Source of the DNA: Rhabditoides inermis
Taxonomy: Eukaryota; Nematoda; Chromadorea; Rhabditida; Rhabditidae
Direction of reading: 5' to 3'
DNA: 64,000 nucleotides
Assembly: GCA_963966185.1 (NCBI GenBank)
Contig: CAWZYM010000217.1
Coordinates: forward strand, 327,501 to 391,500
How positions within the stretch are numbered: the stretch's first letter is position 1; every line of letters begins with the position of its first letter. The notes under the pieces are model-generated. The model did no database searches. It was not told the DNA's origin and worked only from the letters and a program-made list of their open reading frames with translations. The translations under genes were made by a program, and so were the position numbers. Shown one piece after another: positions 48,383-64,000 of this stretch.

Positions 48383-49073
48383 CTGAACGCGACCGCCGAA
48401 TAAATCCACAACCACTCCACTGCACCAGATATCCAACACGACACAAACGCGTTCACACAATCAATTTTTTCAAAGATTCTAATGCGATGAATGTATTGAA
48501 ACTTTTATTAAAACAAAACGGAGATGCACATTGAGGTGCAGTGCAGACTGACAACATGACAAGATGTGCGGTGGTCATCAGAAAGGGCAACGCCCACTCT
48601 CGCCTATGCATCTACTATTCGACTCTCAATATAACGGTAACCTTTTCTCTGCAAAACACAACACCAGCGGAGCAAATAGAAAGAATTATGAAAATATTAT
48701 ACAGCTCTGTTGCTATGTGTCTAGTCGGACCGGGACGAACCAAGAGAGCGAGGGGAGGGTATAACAGATCACAAAGAGAAGAATGGACGGTGCTGAATCG
48801 GGAACCGGGACACGGGGGCATACAAATGTTAGGACAAGGATCGATCAAGTCGTGCGATGAAAACCGTAAGAGATTTAATTAGTATAAAGATCTGATATCT
48901 GCCATCGTATTACTAGCACTTTGAGAGATGCGAACATACCATATAATAAGAAACATGCGAATGTAGGAGGGAGTTACCAAAAAGGAACAATCCTAATGTA
49001 CATAATTCTATGAGAAGATGGACGGCTGATGACAGATAACAACACACAACACACTTATCTTGAGAGCTCAAGC
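48383..49073. other. Gap between G3BP stop and CHTF18 start (same strand)
   Basis: About 690 bp with no supported exon. It contains the G3BP 3' UTR and the upstream region of CHTF18. Confidence 0.5.
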
Positions 49074-50872
49074 TCAGTTGTTGGTGGCACGGGCACCTCC
49101 GCGACCGCCGCGCCCTCCGGCTCCTCCACGAGGTCCCGGAGCTCCTCCACGGAATCCACCTCCGTTAAATCCTCCGCGGCCTCCGCGGAACGAACCGACT
49201 CCTCCTGACGGCTTCTGCACAGAGACAGTAGCCTCGCCATCGAATCCGAACGTCTCAAGCTTCAGCGAGACGTGGTGAATCTCACCCTAAAAAAACGATT
49301 ACACATTTAAATATGAATTAAACATACCTCCTTCCTAGCCGCCTTGAACACATTCTGAGCGTCGGTGACAGACTGCATGGTAATGAACGCAAATGCGGGG
49401 CGGCTCTCTTCCGGAGCTTCCACTACCTTTCGCGGGATAGCAACAGACTCGACATTTCCGAATTCTAAGAAAACACTTCATACAAATACTACACATGAAA
49501 AACATACTCTGGAAAGCAGCCTTAATCTCAGCCTCGGCAATTTGAGTGGTAGAGGGAACCTTGTTACGAGTGATGTTTCCAAGGTAAATCTTGCGATCGA
49601 AGCTGTTGTCCCTGTCTCCAGCGACTGCTACAAAATATAGCTAATTTTCCGAATTCAATATAAAAAACCAATCAATTCACATACCTTTGGACAAAGTGGC
49701 CTGGGCCACTGGCTGTTGCTTAGGAGCGGGAGCAGGTGCAGGTGCAGACTTGGTGATAGTGGTAACAACGGCGTTGGAAGGCGCGCCTCCGCTCACAAGG
49801 TTTGCCCAGGTCTTGGGGACAGCGGGCTTGGGGGCAGGGGGAGGAGCAACGGGAGCAGCGGTAACGGGCTTCTCAACCGGAGCGGGCTCGTTCTCTTTCT
49901 CAACCTTCTTTGACTCCTCCTTCTTCGGAGCAGCCTCTTTCTTGGTAGCCGGAGTCTTCTCCTTAGGAGGGCGCTCAGCCTCTGTAATAACAGTGAACAA
50001 CAATAAGCAACCACCAACCATGCATACAACTCACTCTCTCCGTTGGAGGGGACATTTTCCTTGTCCTTGCTGGGAGTCTTTTTGGCCTCCTTTTCTTTCG
50101 GGGGCTGCTGCGACGACGCTTGCGAGTGACCGTTGTTGAGAGGCTTCTCCTTCTATATAACATATGTTAAACACTTTACTAAACTGCAAAACTGCTGACC
50201 AGCTTCGGGGTAGTGACCGGGGCGGGAGCAGGAGCGGCAACAACTGGCTGAGGCTGCTCGGCCGGAATGAGGACGTCTCCGAACACCTTATCGTAGAACT
50301 GGAAGATGTCGTTCTGAACGTAGAACTTCTTCGGCGTCTGCTGGCAGAGAACGAATGTCTGCGTGAAGCGGCGGCCCACAGCCGACTTGGTCGATAGCTC
50401 TCCACACACTTGCAGGGCAATTCCCGAAGCAAGAGTAGGGCTTCCCTTAAAAACATAGATCTTATATTAGACACTGATATAACAAAAATAACATCCAACA
50501 CTCACCTTAATGGTGTGAATGCGGACCTTGCATTCTTCGAAGTCCTTGTTCTCCTCGAGAGCCTTCTTGATCTTCTAAACAAAAAAGGAGGAAAATGAAT
50601 CTATATTTTTTCACCCACAACTTGTCCGACAGCCTCAACATCATTGTGGTTGAAGTACGACTCGTGACTGTAGAACTTGTGCAGCTCCACAGGGCTCTCA
50701 GAAAGCATGGTATAGTACGCCTTGATGAAGACGCGTCCAATATCTGGAAATATATTGTCTCAGCAGAAATACAAATCTATAACTCACCGACAGCCGAGGG
50801 GACAGTGGGGGAATCAACAGGAGACGAGAGCCCCGTTCCGTTGACGAGGTCGGCAACTCCGTCCATCTTCAT
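49074..50872 (-). CDS. G3BP: G3BP / Rasputin, stress-granule RNA-binding protein
   Basis: G3BP nucleates stress granules and binds RNA and ubiquitin-pathway partners. Starts MKMDGVADLVNG (50872). N-terminal NTF2-like domain: VGRVFIKAYYTMLSESPVELHKFY, ESYFNHND, VRIHTIKGSPTLASGIALQVCGEL, RRFTQTFVLCQQTPKKFYVQNDIFQFYD. Then a long acidic, Lys/Pro/Ala-rich linker (PKEKEAKKTPSKDK, APVAPPPAPKPAVPKTWANLVS). Next an RRM: DRKIYLGNITRNKV (RNP2), then IKAAFQKFGNVESVAIPR, RPAFAFITMQS (RNP1-like) and VFKAARKEGEI. The end is an RGG/GGF tail (SFRGGRGGFNGGGFRGG, GGRGGRGGARATNN) with the stop at 49076-49074. Domain order is exactly that of the family. About eight exons. Confidence 0.95.
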
Positions 50873-51756
50873 AACCCTCACTCTGATCAGTGAATGATAT
50901 TAATTACACGAATACATGTAATAACATATTCCTATATCAGCAAACACACAACACGATCACGCATCGCTATCAACGAGTGATGAAAAAGAGAACATGAAGA
51001 CAACAACAAAGGTTGCAGTGTTACGTTACAGGATTGCGATCGATGACAGTAAATATTGGCGCCAAAATCATGAAATGAATTCAAGTCTCAAATCATGCTA
51101 AAAAAAACAAGTCTCGTATGAAGATGATGTATCATTGTGTATGGCACTTGACTTCACATCCGGTTTCATTTCATTATGCAATAAATCAATACAATTACAT
51201 TATTTTATTCCACATTTGGAACAAGTGCGGGAAAATATTATTCGGATTTTGTCATAAGAATAAGGCTCCCACAACGAAAATAAATTTGAACACCGACCGT
51301 AACCATCGCTCGCCCCGCCCTATCCAATCGATAGTGCATCTTTTGTGTGTCACTGTGGTCATCCAAGCCACCTTTTTTCGGACGCATCGTTAGAGCATAG
51401 CAGCTGTTTGTTATCTTGGTGTCAATTCGATTGTTTCTAAATTTCACGGCGATTCACAGTTAATAATTTGTGGGTGGGCGGAGCTGCGCTACAAAAACGC
51501 GCGACTCGCGCGGAGCGTGTTACCAAAACACAAAGCACATCAGAGTCTGCTGGGATCGTGACAGGACCAAAAGCTACAAGCGAGGCTCCGCCCCCTTTTT
51601 TCGGGACCGAAGGGGCGGGGCTACGCTTGTCGCGGCTGATTTGAGCTAGCGATTTTCTTGAGTTGTGAATCGCCGTGAATTTGTGTTTACTGCATTTTCG
51701 GACATAACATGTATTTCGTACTTGCAGGTATTTTGACCGCTCTTTTTTCCTGAGCG
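50873..51756. other. Divergent promoter region between G3BP and the BRM gene
   Basis: About 880 bp. The right part (51440-51690) is GC-rich with GGGCGGAGC/GGGGCGGGGC boxes in both directions and two nested inverted repeats. No exon is supported. An acceptor-like CTTGCAG lies at 51721-51727, before the BRM ATG. Confidence 0.6.
51577..51629. repeat. GC-box hairpin in the BRM promoter region
   Basis: Arms 51577-51595 (CAAGCGAGGCTCCGCCCCC) and 51611-51629 are reverse complements with about three mismatches around a 15-bp loop. Each arm carries one GC box. It lies inside a wider inverted repeat, TTCACGGCGATTCACA at 51443-51458 against TGTGAATCGCCGTGAA near 51664-51679. Confidence 0.7.
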
Positions 51757-56911
<5,155 letters not shown>

Positions 56912-57319
56912 ACGAGAACCGAAGCAGTTGTTCCTGTGAATCTGTACAGTACCTATGATCCTCATAATATCGGTTTCGTATTGTATCCCCTTTACCATGT
57001 TTTAGTTTGTACTCTTGTCCCACCTTTCCACATGTGTATGATACGGATCCCCTCGTTACACACGCGTTTCGCATCCACTAATTGTTTGGTTATTTATTCG
57101 CCCCGGCTTTGTAGTTGTGTAGTGCGTAATATAAACGTGTGTCACTCTAGATTTCCTAAATAATGAACTCATTGCAAAATATTACACTCTTCAACCAATG
57201 AATTTATTCCCAACAACGTAACAACACAACACAAGTTAGATATCTGTAATTATTAATTTAGCCCAACAACCCAAGAGCAAGTAATAAAAGTAGATGGCAG
57301 GCGGGCTGCCTGCTCGTGC
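56912..57319. other. Convergent 3' region between BRM and RABL3
   Basis: About 400 bp of 3' flank for both genes. No exon supported. Confidence 0.55.
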
Positions 57320-58206
57320 TCACTCCATCATCACCCTCCTCCTCCTCTCAGAGGGAGGAGCGCGCTGGCGCTCGATAGCCTGGTCGAAGAAACGAGCAAG
57401 CACCATGGAAGCAGACGAACCCGCAGGGATCTCACTGAAAACGATCGAAATCAAGAAGAAAGAGAGAAGTGAACGAGAGTACGAGCAAGAGAGTGAGTGA
57501 GCTGCTCACGCACCGCCGACAGTCGACGTTGATGCGGTCGTAGCCAGTGGGCGCGCGGTTCGGTGCCAGATCCAGCTTGCACCTGCAACCAGATCACTCC
57601 ACTCACAACAGCTTGAGGGGATGGCACTGACCCTACGAGGAGCACGGGTACGGGACAGGCCTCGAGGTCGGCGGAGAGAGGGCGGGAGGAGGGCACGCGA
57701 CGCTCGCCGTCCAGCAGAGACAGCCACTCCCCGGCACCCTCCATCGACTTGCTGCGAACACACATCTCGGTATTCTGCTCTCCTCTCTCTTCCTCCCTCT
57801 CACCTGTTGGCCAGGTCGTGGACGAGTATCACGCCGGCGACGTTGTCGAGGAAGACGTGGCTGGCCCGCTGGTGCGCCGTCGCACCGCCAATGTCCCACA
57901 GCTCTGCGATCACACAGGTAAACAACAACAAGGAGGCCACGCACCGATGAGCTCGCTGCGCTGCTCGGTGCTACCGGCTCGCCACTCGTGCCACGTCATC
58001 ATCACAGAAGCGCCCACGGTGGAGGGGAGGGAGACGGACGGCCTGCACGGATCACATTCAATATTGTATCAGGATCCGCAACGATCATTTCCTTTTACCC
58101 ATGAGCCTTCTCTTTCCCCCACTCACTTGCCGCATATAGCTGCGACGAGACTGCTCTTGCCCACTCCGCTGTTGCCCAGAACGGCAATCTTGGTCGACGA
58201 AGTCAT
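57320..58206 (-). CDS. RABL3: RABL3, Rab-like small GTPase
   Basis: RABL3 is an atypical Rab-like GTPase without the C-terminal cysteines for prenylation. The start MTSSTKIAVLGNSGVGKSSLVAAICG (58206; split here: the P-loop is GNSGVGKS) leads to PSTVGASVMMTWHEW, ELWDIGG (the DxxG-like switch II), ASHVFLDNVAGVILVHDLANRKS, then LLVGS, INVDC and the end EIPAGSSASMVLARFFDQAIE with a basic RRRRVMME before a TGA at 57322-57320. The words GVILVHDL, IELWD(I/V)GG and AGSS are the special marks of RABL3. About six exons. It starts 55 bp after the stop of DPH4 on the same strand, with an acceptor-like TATGTTTAG just before the ATG, so it is probably the downstream gene of a two-gene operon. Confidence 0.88.
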
Positions 58207-58212
58207 CTCTCA

Positions 58213-58221
58213 CCTAAACAT
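58213..58221 (-). promoter_or_regulatory. Probable trans-splice acceptor before RABL3
   Basis: TATGTTTAG followed by G, 7 bp before the RABL3 ATG and about 47 bp after the DPH4 stop. In nematodes such acceptors between close genes receive a spliced leader. The same AG could also end a 5' cis intron with the donor GTGAGTGG at the DPH4 stop. Confidence 0.45.
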
Positions 58222-58261
58222 ACACTATAGACAACAACAACAACAACAACAAAGAATCCAC

Positions 58262-58882
58262 TCACTTCCTCGCAACCTCGAGACACAGCGAACAGCTGGC
58301 GCACTCAAACACACCTACGTCAACGATTTGACGGATCTGAAATACAGTAATCAGTAATCAGTAACTCATGACAGTTACTGTGATTCACAGCTACCATACT
58401 TATTCTTTACAGTACCTCCTCGGGAGTGACCAGGTAGTAGTCTCCGCAGCGACACGCCTCCTCCACGTCTTCCGGGTCGTCCTCAGTCGACAGCTCGATG
58501 CGCTCGACAATCGTACCTGAAGTAGCGTACTGTAACTTGAACTCTCAAAGTACCGTACCCTTTGTGGCTCTCAGGCGCTGTTCGCGAATCCAGTGATCGT
58601 ACTCGCGACGAGTCTTCGAGTCCTGGAATGAAGTGTTCGTATCTCTCTCTCTCCCCTCTCTCTCTCCCTCCCCTCCTTACCTTGAGTGTATTCCACACCA
58701 CCCCAGCTAGTGTCACCAGCTCCGGCTTATGCTCGTTGCCCTTATCGGGATGCACAGATCGCAGGTACGAGTGGTACGCCGATTTCACCTGCAATATGCA
58801 AATGGAGAGCCATGACTAGACCACCCACCTCGTCAAGCGTCGCAGTCTCGCAAATGCCTAGGATGTCGTAGAATGTGCGCAT
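58262..58882 (-). CDS. DNAJC24: DPH4 / DNAJC24, diphthamide-synthesis J protein
   Basis: DPH4 is a J-domain protein with a CSL-type zinc finger that helps the first step of diphthamide formation on elongation factor 2 and binds iron. The start MRTFYDILGICETATLDEV (58882) begins the J-domain; next SAYHSYLRSVHPDKGNEHKPE carries the HPD motif, and LAGVVWNTLKD, RREYDHWIREQRL close the domain. The DPH zinc finger follows: EEACRCGDYYLVTPEEV with CxC, and the closing FECASCSLCLEVARK with CxxC, so all four zinc cysteines are present. Stop at 58264-58262. Four exons or so. J domain plus CSL finger in one short chain is specific to this family. Confidence 0.9.
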
Positions 58883-59333
58883 TCGATCACCACATTCACC
58901 CCAGTAATACTTTAAAAAAACTGTATAAATAAGAACCCAGTACAGTTACAGTGATTCGTTCTCGAAGTCTACAGGTCGCAGATATTGAAGCCAATTAACA
59001 AGGCATAACAAAGCAAGCATGCAGACGAAACAGTATGAAAAATTTATATAACTGTACATAATGTCATAACTATAAACCATGCATAATTGAGAAAGTCTGT
59101 GACAAGATCGTAACTACAAGGAGTGAATCGATTGATTATTGATTATTAGATGAGAGGAGAACCTGCATGCTGTCAGTAATAGTGCGTAAAGCTAAACGCT
59201 AAGAGTGAAAACCACAATTAGGAATTGGCATAGAAAACATTGTACACTGTAGAGTGGCGAGAGTGGTGGGTCCGTGGGTCTTTTCGAAAATAATCTCGGA
59301 TCAGGGAAGGAGACGAGGAGAAGGAGGTTGAGA
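58883..59333. other. Gap between TMEM185 stop and DPH4 start (same strand)
   Basis: About 450 bp, AT-rich, no supported exon. It may hold the DPH4-RABL3 operon promoter. Confidence 0.5.
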
Positions 59334-61099
59334 TCAGTCGGGGCACTCGATGGAGCTGAATGGGACGAGGGGCTTGAGTGGCTGTCTGGCGTCGTCGATC
59401 GGGGGAGGAGCGACCGCCGCCTCCGCCTCCTCCGACGCACGACGAGCACCCACCTGACCAGAAGCAGTTAATCAATCAAACCACGAGGTTGACACTGTCT
59501 GACTACGGTGAAGAGTCACGGAACAGTCAGTGAGGATACTCTCAATTGAGGCGAAAAGTAATACACTACACACCTTGTAGCTGACATTGGCGTACTGTCT
59601 GAGCATGGGGAAGGTGTCGAGAAGCCAGTGGCAGAAGGGCTTGCGCAGGCCGAACCACCACACGTTGCCGCCCCCTCGGCCGCACCCGAGAAGCAGCAGA
59701 CACAGCAGAGAGACTACTAAGGGGAGGGCTGCCAGCGTGAACGGGAGGTCCGAGGCCGGTCGGCGAGACGTCCAATCAACAGAGTCCAGCTTGCCTGAAA
59801 CGAACGATGCATACACAAAGAACATGTCATCAAGCAGATTCTGTTCACACTAAAGAAACGGGAACGCACCAGTGAGGAGCACCAGCGAGAGCAGAGCGGG
59901 GACGACGAGAAGGGTGTGCACGAGGGCCGCATAGACCTACAAGGGGAAGAAATGAAACAAGGACAATGTATCAATATAAAGACGTTGCATTGCGAAACAT
60001 TAACACAGTTCCACTATACCTGTCGTATACCTACTATGAGATGGAATATCATGGCATGATAATATGATGCTTGATGCACGAGGTTGAGTGTACGTACCGT
60101 GTGTCTCCTGTGTTGTGGCAGCAGGTGGTGGGCCCTGGTGAGGAGGACGGACAGAACAAGCGCGTACAGGGCTGCCACTACGGAGAGCGACAGCACCACC
60201 CACAGGGGAACGAACACCACCGCCCACGACCAGTCCACCTAGGACCGGCCATCAATAAATCGATTAGGCAAAACGATATTACAGTGATTTCAATAAATAA
60301 CGCACCTGGTTGTCGAGTTTGAATGCGACAAACACAAACTGGATCACATTCACGGCGAAGAAGAACTCAAACTGAAACGACAAAAATAACGGAACATTAT
60401 TCAAACAAAGCTGTTCCACTCATACACCATACACGTGGTAATAATCATAGAACACGCAATAATAATAATAAAAAACAAGTCAAACTGTATACGATGTACC
60501 TCGAAGCTCTTGTCGTGCCGGATCGCCCAGACAGAGAAGATACACGCAATGAGCGCCTCCGCGTAGAGAGGCGAGAACGCCAGCACCCATGGAAGACTGG
60601 AGTAAACGGAAATAAATAACAACAACAACTCCTTGATGATAAACATACTCATATGGTCGGTGCTGGTAGAACTCGAGTTTGAGGAAGGCGAGCGCGGAGA
60701 AGCAGGCGAGGAGAATGTGCTGCGCGGCGCTCATCAACATCGCCACCAGGTCAGTGCGCAGCGACTGCTCCGCTCTCAACAAGGTCAGGTATATACACAA
60801 TAATATAGAAAGAAGTCGAAATTATAGGCTCACTCGGATAGCGGTCTGCATATGAGGGATGCGACGCCTACGAGCGCGCCTAGCAAGGCGAGTGCATGGA
60901 GCACCACCAGAGGAGAGAAGACGAGCGCGTACGAGATTTCCTCCCGCCCGTCTAGCCGCATGGACAGCAGGGTGACGAACGACGCCACCGAAAGGTACAT
61001 CACGCATTTCCTGGAATACGATGCTATGACAAGACAAAACGTGGATGAAACGTACGGCGCGTTGCATCCCCGAAAGAAGACGCTCAAGCTGATCTCCAT
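59334..61099 (-). CDS. TMEM185: TMEM185 family multi-pass membrane protein
   Basis: TMEM185A/B (FAM11) are conserved multi-pass membrane proteins of unknown function. Exons on the minus strand run from MEISLSVFFRGCNAP (61099) to SSIECPD and a TGA at 59336-59334. Family words are present in order: SMRLDGREEISYALVFSPL (family RLDG..QWSY..VFAP), LVAMLMSAAQHILLACFSALAF, PWVLAFSPLYAEALIAC, SVWAIRHDKSFEFEF (W.FRHD.S.E.E), FFAVNVIQFVFVAFKLDNQ, VDWSWAVVFVPLWV, LLPQHRRHT, TGKLDSVDW, the GGGNVWWFGLRKPFCHWLLDTFPMLRQYANVSY block (split over these words; GGN.WWFGIRK.FC is a strong mark) and the end IECPD like the family's IEMPD. Around ten membrane segments are expected. Confidence 0.88.
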
Positions 61100-61841
61100 T
61101 GTCTAGGAATGGGTGGAACACATTCACTGAAAATAATGATTGTGAGAATAACGTAAACAACTAACACAAACAAAACACAATGAAAGGAAAAAAAATAAAA
61201 ATAAATAAAACAACAACAACGTTCTCACACGTTCACAAACGCCTCATTACGTAGTGCTGAATGAGTGTTGGTCAGTACGCGCACTATTATACACTATTTG
61301 GTCAATTCAGAATTTTCGTTGTTTTTTTCATTTCAATTATTTTTATTTATATCTGTTAACGCACATTTTGTTAATCTGAGATGTCAACACACAATAATAT
61401 CGGTGACTCCCGTCTAGGCGCCAGTCGCACTCTACTCCTGCCTGCCTCGACGACTTCGCTTTCCTCCCTGGCTTTGCTTTGCTCGAATCGACTCACCTTA
61501 CCTGACAAGCATAGTTCGTGGATTGTGTTTTCTTCCACTGGTTGCATCACTTATGCGGTGTAATTGCTAACCACGTTTTCGCGTATGGTAATATTTATCG
61601 TTCGACACCGTATCGATCTCGCTCACTCTCTCTCTCTCTCTCTCTCTCTCATTCCATAGCCAGTTGTTTATCTACACGCAAGTAGCCACTTCCAATCTGA
61701 TGTGATGAAAGATTCGGCTCGTATTTCACTACATTGTACATACGCCGCGTAACCCTGGGAAACTTGGGGGAAAACTCTGCACTGTCTGTGCGCATTGCTA
61801 TCGCTTTTGTTCTTCTCATGTTGATTTCGATGAAGTTGAGG
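61100..61841. other. Divergent promoter region between TMEM185 and the HMT-1-like gene
   Basis: About 740 bp with no supported exon. It contains AT-rich DNA and a (TC)n run at about 61625-61650. An open frame continues upstream of the chosen HMT-1 start, so part of it may be coding. Confidence 0.5.
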
Positions 61842-62699
61842 ATGGAGCAGTGCATCCACGAATGGCCGCCCTCACCGACGTGCTTCTTCACCGAAAGGAC
61901 CGTCGTCCTCGGAGCGATGATAGGCGTCAGCATCATCGGTCAGTGCGAGTTTTGGAGAAGTTACTAAAGCGGTCATTGAAGACCTGTACGTAATGTAGAT
62001 CGGCGATAGAATTCTATGAGTACTATGGAAGTGTTGGTCGATGTGAGTGGTGGGTGAAGAATGAATGAAACTGTCGGTGCAGGCCACGCGATTTCTACCC
62101 GCCGAAGCGCCTACTCCCGCATGCAAGAGGAGGGAGCCGAGAGGAGACGAAGGGGAATACGACTAGCCGAGATCACCATGGTCAGCATCGATTGATTCGT
62201 TTATCAATTTATTGAATTATTTAGTCTCTACTCATGATTATGCACCTCTCACACCTCGCTTACTCCCTTGCCACCCACACATTCAACTACATATTTGCCG
62301 TCGGACACACAGTTGCCGCGCTGTTCTGGCTGGTATGTGGTTATTAATTTATTGATTGCTTTATTGATTGATATTTGATAAGGTGACTGTTGTGTCGTGG
62401 GGCTATTGCCGTCGCGTGCTGCCTTTGACTCGTCCGTGTGTCCACACCGCTCTCTCCCTCCTCGCTGCTTTCCTTCTACTCGTCCCGCCTCTTCTCAAAC
62501 AGGACCAGTTCTTCGGCAAAAAGTAGGTATTGATTGATTGATCGATTTGTTAACTTGGTGATTGCAGGATTGAGTTCTATTTCTACTTGGCTGAGGCTGT
62601 GCTAGTAGCACTTTCCACTTCCACAGCTATCATTTTCTCTGATGGATACAAAGACGACGCGTCGGTGAGTATTACTCCCTCCCTCTCTATTCTTCCTCC

Positions 62700-62740
<41 letters not shown>

Positions 62741-62768
62741 CTACTTCCTATCTATCCCCCACTTTCTA

Positions 62769-62812
<44 letters not shown>

Positions 62813-64000
62813 TCTTCTTTCTCACCTCTCCTTTCAGACATGGTCGGAGTACACTCGCAAGTTCCGCAAGATGTGGCCGTTCATCTGGCCCAAGGGCATG
62901 TTCTTCCTACAGATGAGGTACAGTAATACAATTTATCATATCCTACCGTATCCTCTAGGATACTCTTCTGTATTTTCCTTCTCCTCGGTGGTCGCGTCAT
63001 CAACATTGCTCTTCCTCTCTACAACAAGTGGATCGGTGCGTTGTTTTCTTTTTGTTAATTGTTTATTTATTATCTGTTTTAGTGGACGGTCTGGCGACCC
63101 CGGAGACATTCCAATTCTCCCTCATATTCATCTCCTGCGCACTCAAGTTCCTCCAAGGCAATGGAGGTGAGCTACGGTAGAATTCGAGATTACGGTAGAT
63201 TTGGTGAGGTTACGGTATGTGGAATTCTGTTCTTCTCAGCGATGGGCGGTTTCTTGAACACGGTGCGCAGCTATCTGTGGGTGCCCGTTCAACAGCACAC
63301 GAGCAAGGAGATTCAGGTATTTTATTGATTTATCGATTGGTGGATTTATCGATTGCAGACGCAATTGTTCGCGCACCTGCACAACCTGTCTCTTCGCTGG
63401 CATCTCAGCCGCAAGACCGGCCTCGTCCTCCGAGTGATGGACAGGGGAAACACGTCCGTAAACAGCGTTCTCAAGTGAGTGGGGTACGGTAGGGTGGTTG
63501 GGGTACGGGTACGGTAGGTCGGAGGTTACCGTTCCTTTTCAGCTATATCCTCTTCAACATCTTCCCTACCATTGCTGATATCTTTCTGGCGGTCATATTC
63601 TTTTTCGCCACGTTCAACGCTTACTTTGGAGTGCTCGTGTTCTTCACTATGGTCATCTACCTGGGTGAGTTGTCACCATGTCATATGTCATTGTCACTGC
63701 GTGCGTTACATGACCTTGTCATGTGTGACTGTCACCCAATCGCATTGCAGCCCTGACAATCTCTGTGACCGAGTGGCGCAGCAAGTTCCGCCGCGAGATG
63801 AACGACAAGGAGAACAAGTCATCGGCAATGGGTGAGTACGGTAGTTCAGGTTACGGTAGTTGAAGAAACGACAATTTTTCTCTTTCAGCCTCTGATTCGC
63901 TGCTCAACTATGAGACAGTGAAGTACTACAACAACGAGGAGCTGGAGGGACAACGGTTCAAGGAGGCTATAGAGGAGTGGGTAGAGGAGAGAGAGAGAGA
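61842..64000 (+). CDS. hmt-1: ABCB6 / HMT-1 half ABC transporter, 5' part (partial at right edge)
   Basis: ABCB6/HMT-1 are half transporters linked to heavy-metal (phytochelatin, glutathione) and porphyrin handling. The start MEQCIHEWPPSPTCFFTE (61842) gives a short lumenal N-terminus with cysteines, then five membrane segments as an extra N-terminal domain special to this subfamily (VVLGAMIGVSIIG, LLMIMHLSHLAYS, AVGHTVAALFWL, LSLLAAFLLLVPPL, YFYLAEAVLVALS). The transmembrane domain follows: KMWPFIWPKGMFFLQMR, LFCIFLLLGGRVINIALPL, ALKFLQGNGG, VRSYLWVPVQQHTSKEIQ, HLHNLSLRWHLSRKTG, VMDRGNTSVNSVLNYILFNIFPT, LALTISVTEWRSKFRREMN and DSLLNYETVKYYNNEE. The ATP-binding domain lies beyond the window. 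An alternative ATG in frame is at 61819. Nine or more exons. Confidence 0.88.
62708..62735. repeat. (TC)n microsatellite
   Basis: TC run in an HMT-1 intron; a second one (62776-62808) follows in the same intron. Confidence 0.9.

Overview
The window is nuclear DNA from an animal, most likely a rhabditid-type nematode. The genes are split into many short exons by small introns, mostly 40-100 bp, with GT/AG borders. The best conserved proteins (SWI/SNF ATPase, Drp1, bestrophin) follow nematode versions of their families as I remember them. A Pristionchus-like worm would fit, but that is inference. There is no sign of prokaryotic or viral DNA. I rebuilt exons by hand from splice sites and protein homology, so outer gene limits are firmer than single exon borders. 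Simple repeats, mainly (GA/TC)n, are very common in introns.

Layout, left to right: bestrophin 5' part (-); GPKOW spliceosomal G-patch/KOW protein (-), with a fold-back element in one intron; a young family of small DUF4440/SnoaL-like genes (-), with one intact copy, two broken copies and a LINE fragment between them; a cysteine-rich gene (+) with a minisatellite in its first intron; CRIP-type LIM protein (+); a small helical protein (+); IMP4 (-); an unrecognised gene and a GSKIP-domain gene (+); UTP21/WDR36 (-); Drp1 dynamin (+); a type II membrane, glycosyltransferase-like protein (+); PICK1 (-); two small secreted or surface cysteine-rich proteins (+ and -); PFKFB (+) with an antisense Tyr/Ala/Gly-rich gene nested in its largest intron; a divergent ETS-like factor (+); SPO11 (-); a second copy of the Tyr/Ala/Gly-rich gene (+) in an inverted duplication; a small gene (-) behind CHTF18 (-); G3BP/Rasputin (-); SWI/SNF ATPase BRM/BRG1 (+); RABL3 (-) directly behind DPH4/DNAJC24 (-); TMEM185 (-); and the 5' part of an ABCB6/HMT-1 half-transporter (+) that runs off the right edge.

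Most genes are unrelated housekeeping functions: rRNA processing (IMP4, UTP21), splicing (GPKOW), chromatin (BRM), DNA replication and meiosis (CHTF18, SPO11), mitochondrial fission (Drp1), glycolysis control (PFKFB) and diphthamide synthesis (DPH4). The DPH4-RABL3 pair, 55 bp apart on one strand, looks like a trans-spliced operon of the nematode kind. The newest parts of the window are the DUF4440 array with its LINE, the inverted duplication of the Tyr/Ala/Gly-rich gene, and mobile-element pieces lying within about 10 bp of splice sites. I found no clearly new multi-gene system.
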